Shown: piece after piece, positions 56,878-64,000 of the stretch
Numbering within the stretch: the first letter of the stretch is position 1
Layout: each line of letters starts with the position of its first letter
Origin: Urechidicola croceus
GTDB taxonomy: Bacteria > Bacteroidota > Bacteroidia > Flavobacteriales > Flavobacteriaceae
Length of the DNA stretch: 64,000 nucleotides
Direction of reading: 5' to 3'
Assembly (NCBI GenBank): GCA_905181865.1
Contig: CAJIZG010000001.1
Location: 248,001-312,000, forward strand
The notes under the pieces: generated by a model
What the model was told of the DNA's origin: nothing
The model's database searches: none
The model's input: the letters and a program-made list of their open reading frames with translations, nothing else
Translations under genes and position numbers: made by a program

Positions 56878-59100
56878 ATGAAACTTTTTTTTCAAGCTTT
56901 TATTCTCATGGGGCTAAGTCACTTCTCTTATGGTCAAGTTACTATCTCGGGAAACATTGCAGATCAAAATAACAATCCACTCATTGGAGTAGAAATTTAT
57001 ATTCAAAAATTACATGTTGGAACTACGTCAAACTTAGATGGTAATTACACCCTCACTAAACTACCTCATGGTACAATACAAATTATATTTTCTTATTATG
57101 GGTTCGAAACAGTTTCAAAAAAACTAGACATTCATGAAAATATTTCTAATTTAAATATCGAATTAAAGTCGTCTATTTTTAATATTGATGAAATTATTGT
57201 TTCTACACCATTCAATCGATTACAGTCAGAAAATGTAATGAAAGTTGAACAAGCAACGATTGCTGAAATGAAAAAATTAGGAGCAACTTCACTCGTTAAT
57301 GGTTTAGAATCTATTACTGGGGTATCTCAAATTTCTACCGGTACATCTATAGGAAAACCTGTAATTCGGGGACTAACAGGCAATCGGGTGTTAATTTATG
57401 TTCAAGGCGTAAGATTAGAAAATCAGCAATTCGGAGACGAACATGGATTAGGCCTGAGTCAAGCTGGTTTAGAAAGTGTGGAAGTCATCAAAGGACCTGC
57501 TTCTTTACTTTATGGTTCCGATGCTTTGGGTGGAGTCATTTATTTCAATCCAGAAAAGTTTGCAATGACAGATAAACTTTCAAGTGATTTTAACCAGCAA
57601 TATTCAAGTAATACGAATGGTACAAATACCTCCTTTGGTATAAAGCAATCAAAGAATCAATGGAAATACTTGATTAGGGGATCCTATAATTCACACCAAG
57701 ATTACAAAATCCCACATAGTGAGAGCGTTATGAATTCTAGATATAACGAATCGAGTTTCAATACAGGTATTGGATTTAGTAATCAATTGTTAACTAGTGA
57801 ATTGAGATACAATTATACTATTTCTAATATTGGGATATCCGAAGGCGTTTCTAAACAATCAAACAGTAGAAATCTTAAACTTCCAAAACAAGAAATTTAT
57901 AATCATATAGTAAGTTTACACAATCACATACACTTTGACACTTCGAAATTGGATATTAATCTTGGCTATATTCATAATGATCGAAACGAGTTTGAAGAAG
58001 AACACAGTTTGATTGATCCTGCGCTTAGAATGAAATTAAACACATTGAGTTACGATATAAAATACCACTTGCCAAAAATCAATAGGATAGAATTAATTTC
58101 TGGAATTCAAGGCCTCCATCAATCAAACAAAAATTTAGGAGAAGAATTATTAATTCCAGATGCCACTATAAAAGATTTCGGGCTTTTTTCAACGGCAAAT
58201 ATTGATTTTGAGAAAAGTAGCCTACTAGCAGGATTGCGTTTTGACACCCGACGTATTTCTTCAGAATATCACGAAGTTCAGCACGAAGATGAAATTCATA
58301 TATTCGACCCAATTAATAAGTATTACACCAGTTTTACCGCCTCTTTAGGTTACAAATTTAACATTCTTTCAAATATTATTTCTAGAATAAACTTGGCTTC
58401 GGGATTTCGCGCACCAAATTTAGCAGAACTTACATCAAACGGCGTTCATCATGGAACGAATAGGTTTGAAACCGGAAATTCAAACTTAAGCAACGAACAG
58501 AATTTTCAAACTGATATTGCTTTAGAATACAAAAGCGAACATATTGAGTTCTTTGCAAACGGCTTTTATAATAGTCTAAACGCTTATATCTATTTAAACC
58601 CTGCTGGAGGAATTGAAGATAAAGCGCCTGTTTACGAATACACCCAAGAAAACGCAAAACTCTACGGTGGTGAATTTGGATTTCACTTACACCCCCATCC
58701 TCTAGATTGGATGCATATAGAAAGTTCTTTTGAACTCGTTATTGGGAAACAAAATAATGGGAATTACTTGCCTTTAATTCCTGCCAACAACTGGAATAAT
58801 ACCATAAGAGCAGAATTCAATATAAAAAATTGGTTGCAAAATGGGTTTTCAACCGTAAACATTGGAAGTTGGTTTGATCAGAATAATAATAGCGAATTCG
58901 AAACTAAAACAAGTGGCTACTCCCTACTTAATCTCGGAATAGGAGGACAATTTCGCTTATCTCAAAGAAAATTTGAACTTTCAATGAATTTGAACAATGC
59001 CCTGAATAAAGAATACATCTCTCATCTATCAAGATTGAAGGTTTATGATATTTCTAATATTGGAAGAAATTTAGTGATTAATCTTTCATTCAAACTTTAG
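56878..59100 (+). CDS. TonB-dependent outer-membrane receptor (metal/siderophore type)
   Basis: The 740-residue product starts at 56878 with signal peptide KLFFQAFILMGLSHFSYG; the frame is open to 56818 but that extension is not signal-like. A carboxypeptidase-like domain (VTISGNIADQNNNPLIGVEI) is followed by the plug (VNGLESITGVSQISTG, then GNRVLIYVQGVRLENQQFGD) and a barrel including ASGFRAPNLAELTSNGVHHG. This resembles the CirA/FepA-like group rather than SusC. The upstream His/Cys protein hints at a metal ligand. Confidence 0.92.
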   Translation: MKLFFQAFILMGLSHFSYGQVTISGNIADQNNNPLIGVEIYIQKLHVGTTSNLDGNYTLTKLPHGTIQIIFSYYGFETVSKKLDIHENISNLNIELKSSIFNIDEIIVSTPFNRLQSENVMKVEQATIAEMKKLGATSLVNGLESITGVSQISTGTSIGKPVIRGLTGNRVLIYVQGVRLENQQFGDEHGLGLSQAGLESVEVIKGPASLLYGSDALGGVIYFNPEKFAMTDKLSSDFNQQYSSNTNGTNTSFGIKQSKNQWKYLIRGSYNSHQDYKIPHSESVMNSRYNESSFNTGIGFSNQLLTSELRYNYTISNIGISEGVSKQSNSRNLKLPKQEIYNHIVSLHNHIHFDTSKLDINLGYIHNDRNEFEEEHSLIDPALRMKLNTLSYDIKYHLPKINRIELISGIQGLHQSNKNLGEELLIPDATIKDFGLFSTANIDFEKSSLLAGLRFDTRRISSEYHEVQHEDEIHIFDPINKYYTSFTASLGYKFNILSNIISRINLASGFRAPNLAELTSNGVHHGTNRFETGNSNLSNEQNFQTDIALEYKSEHIEFFANGFYNSLNAYIYLNPAGGIEDKAPVYEYTQENAKLYGGEFGFHLHPHPLDWMHIESSFELVIGKQNNGNYLPLIPANNWNNTIRAEFNIKNWLQNGFSTVNIGSWFDQNNNSEFETKTSGYSLLNLGIGGQFRLSQRKFELSMNLNNALNKEYISHLSRLKVYDISNIGRNLVINLSFKL

Positions 59101-59202
59101 AAGTTTATAGTTCATAAAAATATATCCTTATAACCTGTTTTCCTAAAACTTATAAATTAGGTACATTCGTCATGTAAATTTTAAATAACAAAATGTAGCT
59201 GT

Positions 59203-60429
59203 ATGAAAACCTATTTTCTATCCCTCCTATTTTTACTAAACCTTTCCTATTCAGTATTTTCCCAACATACAAACTGGGAAAGACATACTATAGACAATTC
59301 TTTAAGCGGAGCAGATGGAGTGAGACTTGCAGACCTCAATAGCGATGGTTTATTAGATATCTCAACTGGATGGGAAGAAGATGGCGTTACAAAAGTTTAC
59401 CTACATCCTGGATATCGATATGCAAAACAAAAATGGCCATCTGTAATAGTGGGTAAAACCCCATCTGTTGAAGATGCTGTTTTCGCAGATTTAGATAATG
59501 ATGGTAATCTCGATGTAATTAGTAGCACAGAAGGTAACAATAGTAAGATGTATATTAATTGGGGACCTAAAAGTCCATCTGATTATTTAAATACCACCAA
59601 ATGGAAAACCAACGTCATTCCAACTTTTATTGATTCATTGCATTGGATGTATGCTGTTCCCGCACAAATTGACAAAAAAAATGGTATTGATATTATAGCT
59701 GGTTCAAAAGGATATAATGCTAAAATTGGCTGGTTCCAATCACCTAAGAACCCTAGAAATATTGACGACTGGAGATGGATTCCAATTAGCGATGCAACTT
59801 GGACAATGTCACTTTTTGTAAAAGACATGGATAATGATGGTGATGTAGATATCATAACTTCCGATCGCAAACCAGGTGACACCAATGGCGTTCGTTGGCT
59901 TGAAAATCCGGGTAAATTTCAAGACAAAGAATGGTTAAATCATTTTATTGGCTGTACAGGTTTAGAAGTGATGTTTATGGATATAGTTGATCTAGACAAG
60001 GATGGGCTTGAAGATGTCGTTGTAACAGAATATACCAATCAAAAAATTGTATTTTTAAAAAGAATGGATCATTCAGGATTACATTGGAAAAGTTATCCTA
60101 TAGCTATTCCAAAGATTGCAGGTCGCGCTAAAGCTGTAAGAATTGGTGATTTCAACCAAGATGGAAATCTTGATATTGCCTTATCTACAAATACCTTGAA
60201 AAGAAATAGTGCAGAAGGAATTATATGGCTTTCGTATAAAAACGCTCCTACTGATGCTGTTTGGGATTCTCACGCTGTAAGTGGAACTAAAGGTTATAAA
60301 TTTGACCGTATGGAGTTACTAGATATCGACGGAGATGGAGACGTAGACATTCTTACATGTGAGGAGAATTTCGGAAAAGATAGTGAAGGCCTTGGAGTGA
60401 TTTGGTATGAAAACCCATATTTTGATTAA
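59203..60429 (+). CDS. Secreted FG-GAP/VCBS repeat protein
   Basis: The 408-residue product has a signal peptide (1-20, cleaving before QHTNW). At least five FG-GAP-like repeats carry calcium-loop motifs (LADLNSDGLLDIS, ADLDNDGNLDVIS, KDMDNDGDVDIIT, VDLDKDGLEDVVV, GDFNQDGNLDIAL, LDIDGDGDVDILT) and form a beta-propeller. Such proteins are exported in marine Bacteroidota and often accompany polysaccharide use. No sorting domain is present at the end. Confidence 0.88.
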   Translation: MKTYFLSLLFLLNLSYSVFSQHTNWERHTIDNSLSGADGVRLADLNSDGLLDISTGWEEDGVTKVYLHPGYRYAKQKWPSVIVGKTPSVEDAVFADLDNDGNLDVISSTEGNNSKMYINWGPKSPSDYLNTTKWKTNVIPTFIDSLHWMYAVPAQIDKKNGIDIIAGSKGYNAKIGWFQSPKNPRNIDDWRWIPISDATWTMSLFVKDMDNDGDVDIITSDRKPGDTNGVRWLENPGKFQDKEWLNHFIGCTGLEVMFMDIVDLDKDGLEDVVVTEYTNQKIVFLKRMDHSGLHWKSYPIAIPKIAGRAKAVRIGDFNQDGNLDIALSTNTLKRNSAEGIIWLSYKNAPTDAVWDSHAVSGTKGYKFDRMELLDIDGDGDVDILTCEENFGKDSEGLGVIWYENPYFD

Positions 60430-60735
60430 TAATTATTTGTTCATCCCTAAAAAGTTATAGATATTTAAAGTGTGTCATTCTGAACTTGTTTCAGAATCAC
60501 ATAATTCTGTAAATGAGTAAATAAGATGAGGCCCTGAAATGAATTCTAAGGTGACGTGATAATTATCCGACAAGAAACGGATATATATAATAATTATTAA
60601 TTCATCATAAACTTTACTCTAATTTTTCCTAATATGCAATAAAGTTGAGTTGTTGTAAAAATTTACTCCTCTTTCCTATATCACTTTTTTTAAATCTTTT
60701 ATATTTACCAACTTTAGAATTTATCAATCAAAACC
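60430..60735. repeat. Spacer with a flavobacterial palindromic repeat
   Basis: ATTCTGAACTTG continuing to TTTCAGAAT (60477-60497) is a near-perfect dyad with stem ATTCTGAA. It is the core of a palindrome dispersed in many Bacteroidota genomes and could act as the terminator of the upstream gene. The rest of the spacer shows nothing recognisable. Confidence 0.6.
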
Positions 60736-61716
60736 ATGACACATTCCTATAAAAATAGTAAGAACAGATATGGAGTTAGAAATGCCTCTTGTAGATAAGA
60801 CACTTATAGAAAACGGTCATGATTTAATTTTACTTCCCGATGGAATCGCTGAAGATAAATTATGTGAAGAAATCATAGATTGTAAATATTATTGATGTTC
60901 TGTAGGCCAATCTTACAAAAGGTTCCTGATACTGCAAACAAACTTAAAGCAATTGTAAAATATGGCGTTGGAATCGATGCTATAGATATACCCGCAGCAA
61001 AAGAAAAAGGTATTACAGTCGTAAACATTCCAGAATATGCAGAAGAAACTGTTGCCGAAGGGGCTTTTGCAATACTTATTGCATTGGCAAAAAAATTACC
61101 TTCAATACAACATCAAATGAATACAAAAGAATGGGCATGGCCTAGTCAAAAATGGTTAGGTGTTGATATCGCTAAAAAAACAGGAACGAGCATGGCAAGA
61201 ATGGCTGGGGCAGGATTTAAAGCCAAATTTATTGGTTATGATCCCAATAAATCTAAAGAAGAGTTAGCAGAAAATGGTATTGAGAAATATGATGACCTTA
61301 AAAAAATGATACCACAATGTGATTTCATTACGCTACACTCAGATTTAAATAATGAGATCAAACATATTATAGGAAAAGACGAATTGGCGGTAATGAAGGA
61401 AACTGCCTTTATAATTAATTCTGCGCATGGTGCGCTCATAGATGAATTAGCATTGCTCGATGCATTAGAAAACAAACAAATTGTAGGCGCAGGAATTGAT
61501 GTTTTTAGCATAGAGCTAGGAAACCAATCCAACCATCCTTTAAAAAGGCTGTATCAAATGGAGAATGTAATTCTCTTCCCTCATCTTACGTTTTACACGA
61601 AAGAGGCCATGGAACGTCTTGAAATCGAAACGCTGGAAAAAATTATTGAAGTTATAGAAAACAAGCGGCTTATTTTTAAATCAAAAGATCCAAGACTTCA
61701 AGACCAATATGTATAG
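60736..61716 (+). pseudogene. D-2-hydroxyacid dehydrogenase lacking its NAD-binding loop
   Basis: The N-terminus is split: one frame gives KIVRTDMELEMPLVDKTLI and DLILLPDGIAEDKL, then a stop near 60890. The main frame follows, with CRPILQKVPD, KYGVGIDAIDIPAAKEKGI and later NSAHGALIDELALLDALEN. Between GVDIAKKT and GTSMARMAG about ten residues are missing, exactly where relatives have the G-x-G-x-x-G loop. Without that loop NAD cannot bind, so the product would be inactive even if made. The catalytic His region (HLTFYTKEAMER) is degenerate too. Confidence 0.82.
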
Positions 61717-61941
61717 GTCGTCTTAAATCTACAGTATCACATAGTAAAATAATTGTTTCAAGGTTTTGTATATTGGTAATGAAAACCTTTTATTTTAATT
61801 AGTTGTTTTGGAAGAAATCCGTATGAATTTTTTAATTTTTAAAGGAAATTATATCGCCTTCACAATTATGTCATTTCAAAGTCATTACTATTTAAAAGCA
61901 TTTGTTAACTTATGCCTCAAATTAATTACAAGTACAAAATC

Positions 61942-63318
61942 ATGAAACAAGAAACTACTTCTATAAATCGACGAAATTTTGTTAGAGGAGTTTCTGCTTC
62001 CTTTCTTCTATCCTCGTTAGGCTCTTACGGCTTCAATTATACTAACGGATCTGATCCTATTAAAGTTGGATTGATCGGAGCAGGATGGTATGGTAAGAGC
62101 GATGTATTAAGGTTAATTCAAGTAGCAAACATTGAAGTTATATCTGTTTGTGATGTAGATCAAAACATGCTAAGTGAGGCCATTGAATTGATTAGTAAAA
62201 GACAAAAATCTGGTAATAAACCAAAAGCATACGAAGATTACAGAAAATTACTTTCAGAAAACAAGTATGATATTGTGCTTATCGGCTCACCTGACCATTG
62301 GCATTGCTTACAAGGTATCGAAGCCCTTAAATCTGGAGCACATGTCTATTTACAAAAACCGATAAGTGTTGATGTAATGGAAGGTGAAGCGCTAGTTGCA
62401 GCGGCAAAAAAATACAATAGAATTGTTCAAGTAGGAATGCAACGAAGAAGCACCGCGCATCTAATAGATGCGAAAAAAAATATTGTAGAGGCTGGGTTAC
62501 TTGGAAAAGTTTCGCATGTTGAAATGTGTTGTTATTATCACATGCGAGCAAACGGAAATCCACCAGAACAACCAGTGCCAGATTATTTTAATTATGATTT
62601 GTGGACGGGTCCTGCTCCACTCCGCCCTTTTGACAAAATACCGCATCGAGGCTGGTGGCGCACCTTTATGGAGTATAGTAATGGAATTATGGGTGATATG
62701 TGCATACATATGTTCGATGCTGTGCGCTGGACTTTAGATCTTGATTGGCCAAAAAAGATTAGTTCAACCGGAGGAATTTACGTCAACAAAGAAGGAAAAT
62801 CCAATACTGCTGATACACAAACTGCTATTTTCGAGTTTGAAGAATTAAATTGTATTTGGCAACATCGAGCTTGGGGTGCTCCAGCGGATCCAGAATATCC
62901 TTGGTCTTATATTATTTATGGAGATAAAGGAACCCTAAAATGTAGTGTTCATAAATATGAGTTCATTCCTAGAAACAAAAAAGAAAAAAGAATTAAAAAA
63001 GACGTGGTCTTCGAAAAAGAAAAATACCCCGAGGATTTAACAGAAAAAGATATGGAACTTCATACAGCTCCAGCCACGCGTGCACATATGCGCAATTTTC
63101 TAGCAGCCATTGAAAACAACGCTCAACCAGTCGCAAACATTAGACAAGCGCATATCTCCACAGCCAGTTGTATTTTGGCAAATATCTCTATGAAATTAGG
63201 AAGACCCCTCGTGTATGATCCTGATAACAGAATTGTAGTTGATGACCCAGAAGCAACTAAATTATTACATCGAGATTATAGATCACCTTGGGAACATCCT
63301 CAAACAGAGTATCTCTAA
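61942..63318 (+). CDS. Secreted Gfo/Idh/MocA family oxidoreductase with Tat-type leader
   Basis: Starting at 61942 the 458-residue product begins KQETTSINRRNFVRGVSASF, a Tat-like twin-arginine leader; an upstream Met at 61912 would only add ten residues. The Rossmann fold starts IKVGLIGAGWYGKSDVLRL and the EKP-type motif appears as HVYLQKPISVDV (Gln replacing Glu). The domain with MGDMCIHMFDAVRW completes it. Periplasmic members of this group act on sugars in Bacteroidota glycan use. Confidence 0.9.
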   Translation: MKQETTSINRRNFVRGVSASFLLSSLGSYGFNYTNGSDPIKVGLIGAGWYGKSDVLRLIQVANIEVISVCDVDQNMLSEAIELISKRQKSGNKPKAYEDYRKLLSENKYDIVLIGSPDHWHCLQGIEALKSGAHVYLQKPISVDVMEGEALVAAAKKYNRIVQVGMQRRSTAHLIDAKKNIVEAGLLGKVSHVEMCCYYHMRANGNPPEQPVPDYFNYDLWTGPAPLRPFDKIPHRGWWRTFMEYSNGIMGDMCIHMFDAVRWTLDLDWPKKISSTGGIYVNKEGKSNTADTQTAIFEFEELNCIWQHRAWGAPADPEYPWSYIIYGDKGTLKCSVHKYEFIPRNKKEKRIKKDVVFEKEKYPEDLTEKDMELHTAPATRAHMRNFLAAIENNAQPVANIRQAHISTASCILANISMKLGRPLVYDPDNRIVVDDPEATKLLHRDYRSPWEHPQTEYL

Positions 63319-63373
63319 GTTTTACTAGATCTAGTATAAATTAGAAAAAAATATTCACTAAAAAATTAATAAA

Positions 63374-63478
63374 TGAATCTTCAAAAACAATCAATCAAAC
63401 ACCAAATAGTACTCGTTTTTCTAATTTTCACTTCTTCACTGTTTTATGCACAAAAACCGGCACATAGCATTTCAGACA
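63374..63478 (+). pseudogene. 5' fragment of a secreted protein gene cut by an IS3 element
   Basis: An ATG at 63374 opens NLQKQSIKHQIVLVFLIF, then TSSLFYAQKPAHSISDM, a signal peptide plus the first mature residues, before the IS3 left end at 63479. It follows the Gfo/Idh gene by 55 bp, so it was probably the next gene of the same operon. The family cannot be told from the leader. Confidence 0.65.
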
Positions 63479-64000
63479 TGTATGTAGTCAAATAAAAATG
63501 AACTTTTTCGCTCAAAATTTAAGAGAGGTTTCTGCTAATTTAGTTAAAAATTTTGATACTGTTTTTTTCTAGCTTTCAAAGTGCTATTTTTTGTCATTTT
63601 GCGTTTTCTTAATTTTCTTTCGGCTGTTCCAAAATATACTTCTGCTGGAGTTACATTTTTCAAAGATTCATGATAGCGTTCATAATTGTAATACTGAACA
63701 AATTCTTTCATTTTTTCTTCTAATTGTCCAGGGCTAAAGTAATTATCAAGTTTTACAATGTTTTTCATTGATCTATGATAACGTTCAATTTTGCCCTGAG
63801 TTTGAGGATGTAATGGTCTTCCTCTGATATGTTTCATATTTTTCTCTCCGATATAGTCTGCTAACTCGTGTGAGATGTAACAAGACCCATTATCTGACAA
63901 CAACCTAGGCATTGATTTTTCATTAACTCCAGAAAATGCAATAGCTGCATCGATTGTATTGGTGACATCTTCTGCTCTCATTGTTGAACAAAGCTTCCAT
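63479..64000 (-). mobile_element. IS3-family insertion sequence, copy 2 (cut by window edge)
   Basis: From TGTATGTAGTCAAAT onward the sequence matches copy 1 (19627-21107) with no difference that I found by eye through the window end. It is in the same orientation and carries the 3' part of orfB. Confidence 0.88.
63544..64000 (-). CDS. IS3-family transposase OrfB, copy 2 (partial)
   Basis: The C-terminal half of the transposase has the second Asp (LLSDNGSCYI) and the Glu (QTQGKIERYHR), identical in protein sequence to copy 1 over the visible part. The N-terminal half lies beyond the window. Confidence 0.9.
   Translation of the reverse strand, partial: WKLCSTMRAEDVTNTIDAAIAFSGVNEKSMPRLLSDNGSCYISHELADYIGEKNMKHIRGRPLHPQTQGKIERYHRSMKNIVKLDNYFSPGQLEEKMKEFVQYYNYERYHESLKNVTPAEVYFGTAERKLRKRKMTKNSTLKARKKQYQNF

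Noticed and set aside
1-64000. CRISPR arrays, rRNA or tRNA genes
   Set aside because: No regularly spaced direct repeats, rRNA signature or cloverleaf with TTC-rich arm was recognised by eye; a tRNA scan could still find one I missed.

Overview
The window is low-GC DNA from a marine-type member of the Flavobacteriaceae (Bacteroidota). The signs are SusC/RagA-style TonB-dependent receptors with carboxypeptidase-like N-terminal domains, a DUF4249 lipoprotein, a flavobacterial carotenoid (saproxanthin/myxol-type) cluster, a bacillithiol YtxJ protein, and promoters of the Bacteroidota type (TTG, a spacer of about 19-20 nt, then TAnnTTTG). No rRNA, tRNA or CRISPR array was recognised.

Layout. 1-10.1 kb is mostly housekeeping: two gene remnants, a TspO protein, a TonB receptor/DUF4249 pair, a reverse operon fabG - VWA membrane protein - prohibitin, and a Gfo/Idh oxidoreductase. 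10.3-18.2 kb holds a tyrosine recombinase followed by an integron-like cassette array: truncated TetR with its divergent hydrolase; an ECF sigma/SRPBCC/haloalkane dehalogenase operon; an adenylate cyclase; and a ParDE toxin-antitoxin pair, each followed by a 130-210 bp attC-like site. 18.8-22.6 kb has a siroheme synthase gene, a rubredoxin-domain remnant, an IS3-family element and one more complete cassette (an esterase lipoprotein). 23.1-27.4 kb is the carotenoid cluster crtD-cruF-crtZ-(broken methyltransferase)-crtA. 27.4-36.5 kb is an accessory zone with an IS150-like element, IS1182 and IS481 remnants, a type II NADH dehydrogenase, a DUF3050 gene and scattered half-sites of the cassette system. 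36.7-64 kb is mainly core: glyA, ytxJ, clpB, a peptide-binding lipoprotein, mtaB, a lytic transglycosylase, mnmA, purB, a second TonB receptor and a Gfo/Idh protein. It is interrupted by many decayed genes, and a second copy of the IS3 element runs off the right edge.

The most interesting system is the cassette array. Each complete site has short outer boxes, an unequal unpaired spacer (3 nt left, 5-6 nt right) and a longer inner stem. In four cassettes the left outer box is complementary to the start of its own cassette, not to the box across the site. That is the signature of gene cassettes moved by an integron integrase. The neighbouring recombinase is Xer/IntI-like but carries a Bacteroidota-type N-terminal domain and appears to lack the IntI-specific insertion, so this may be an integron-like system distinct from the classical one.

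A second theme is decay. More than ten genes carry frameshifts, stops or truncations: a VPS10-like hydrolase tail, the carotenoid-cluster methyltransferase, a nitronate monooxygenase, a haem-binding domain protein, a HEAT-like protein, terC, a 2-hydroxyacid dehydrogenase and several transposases. Some lesions lie in homopolymers and could be sequencing errors; several others cannot.
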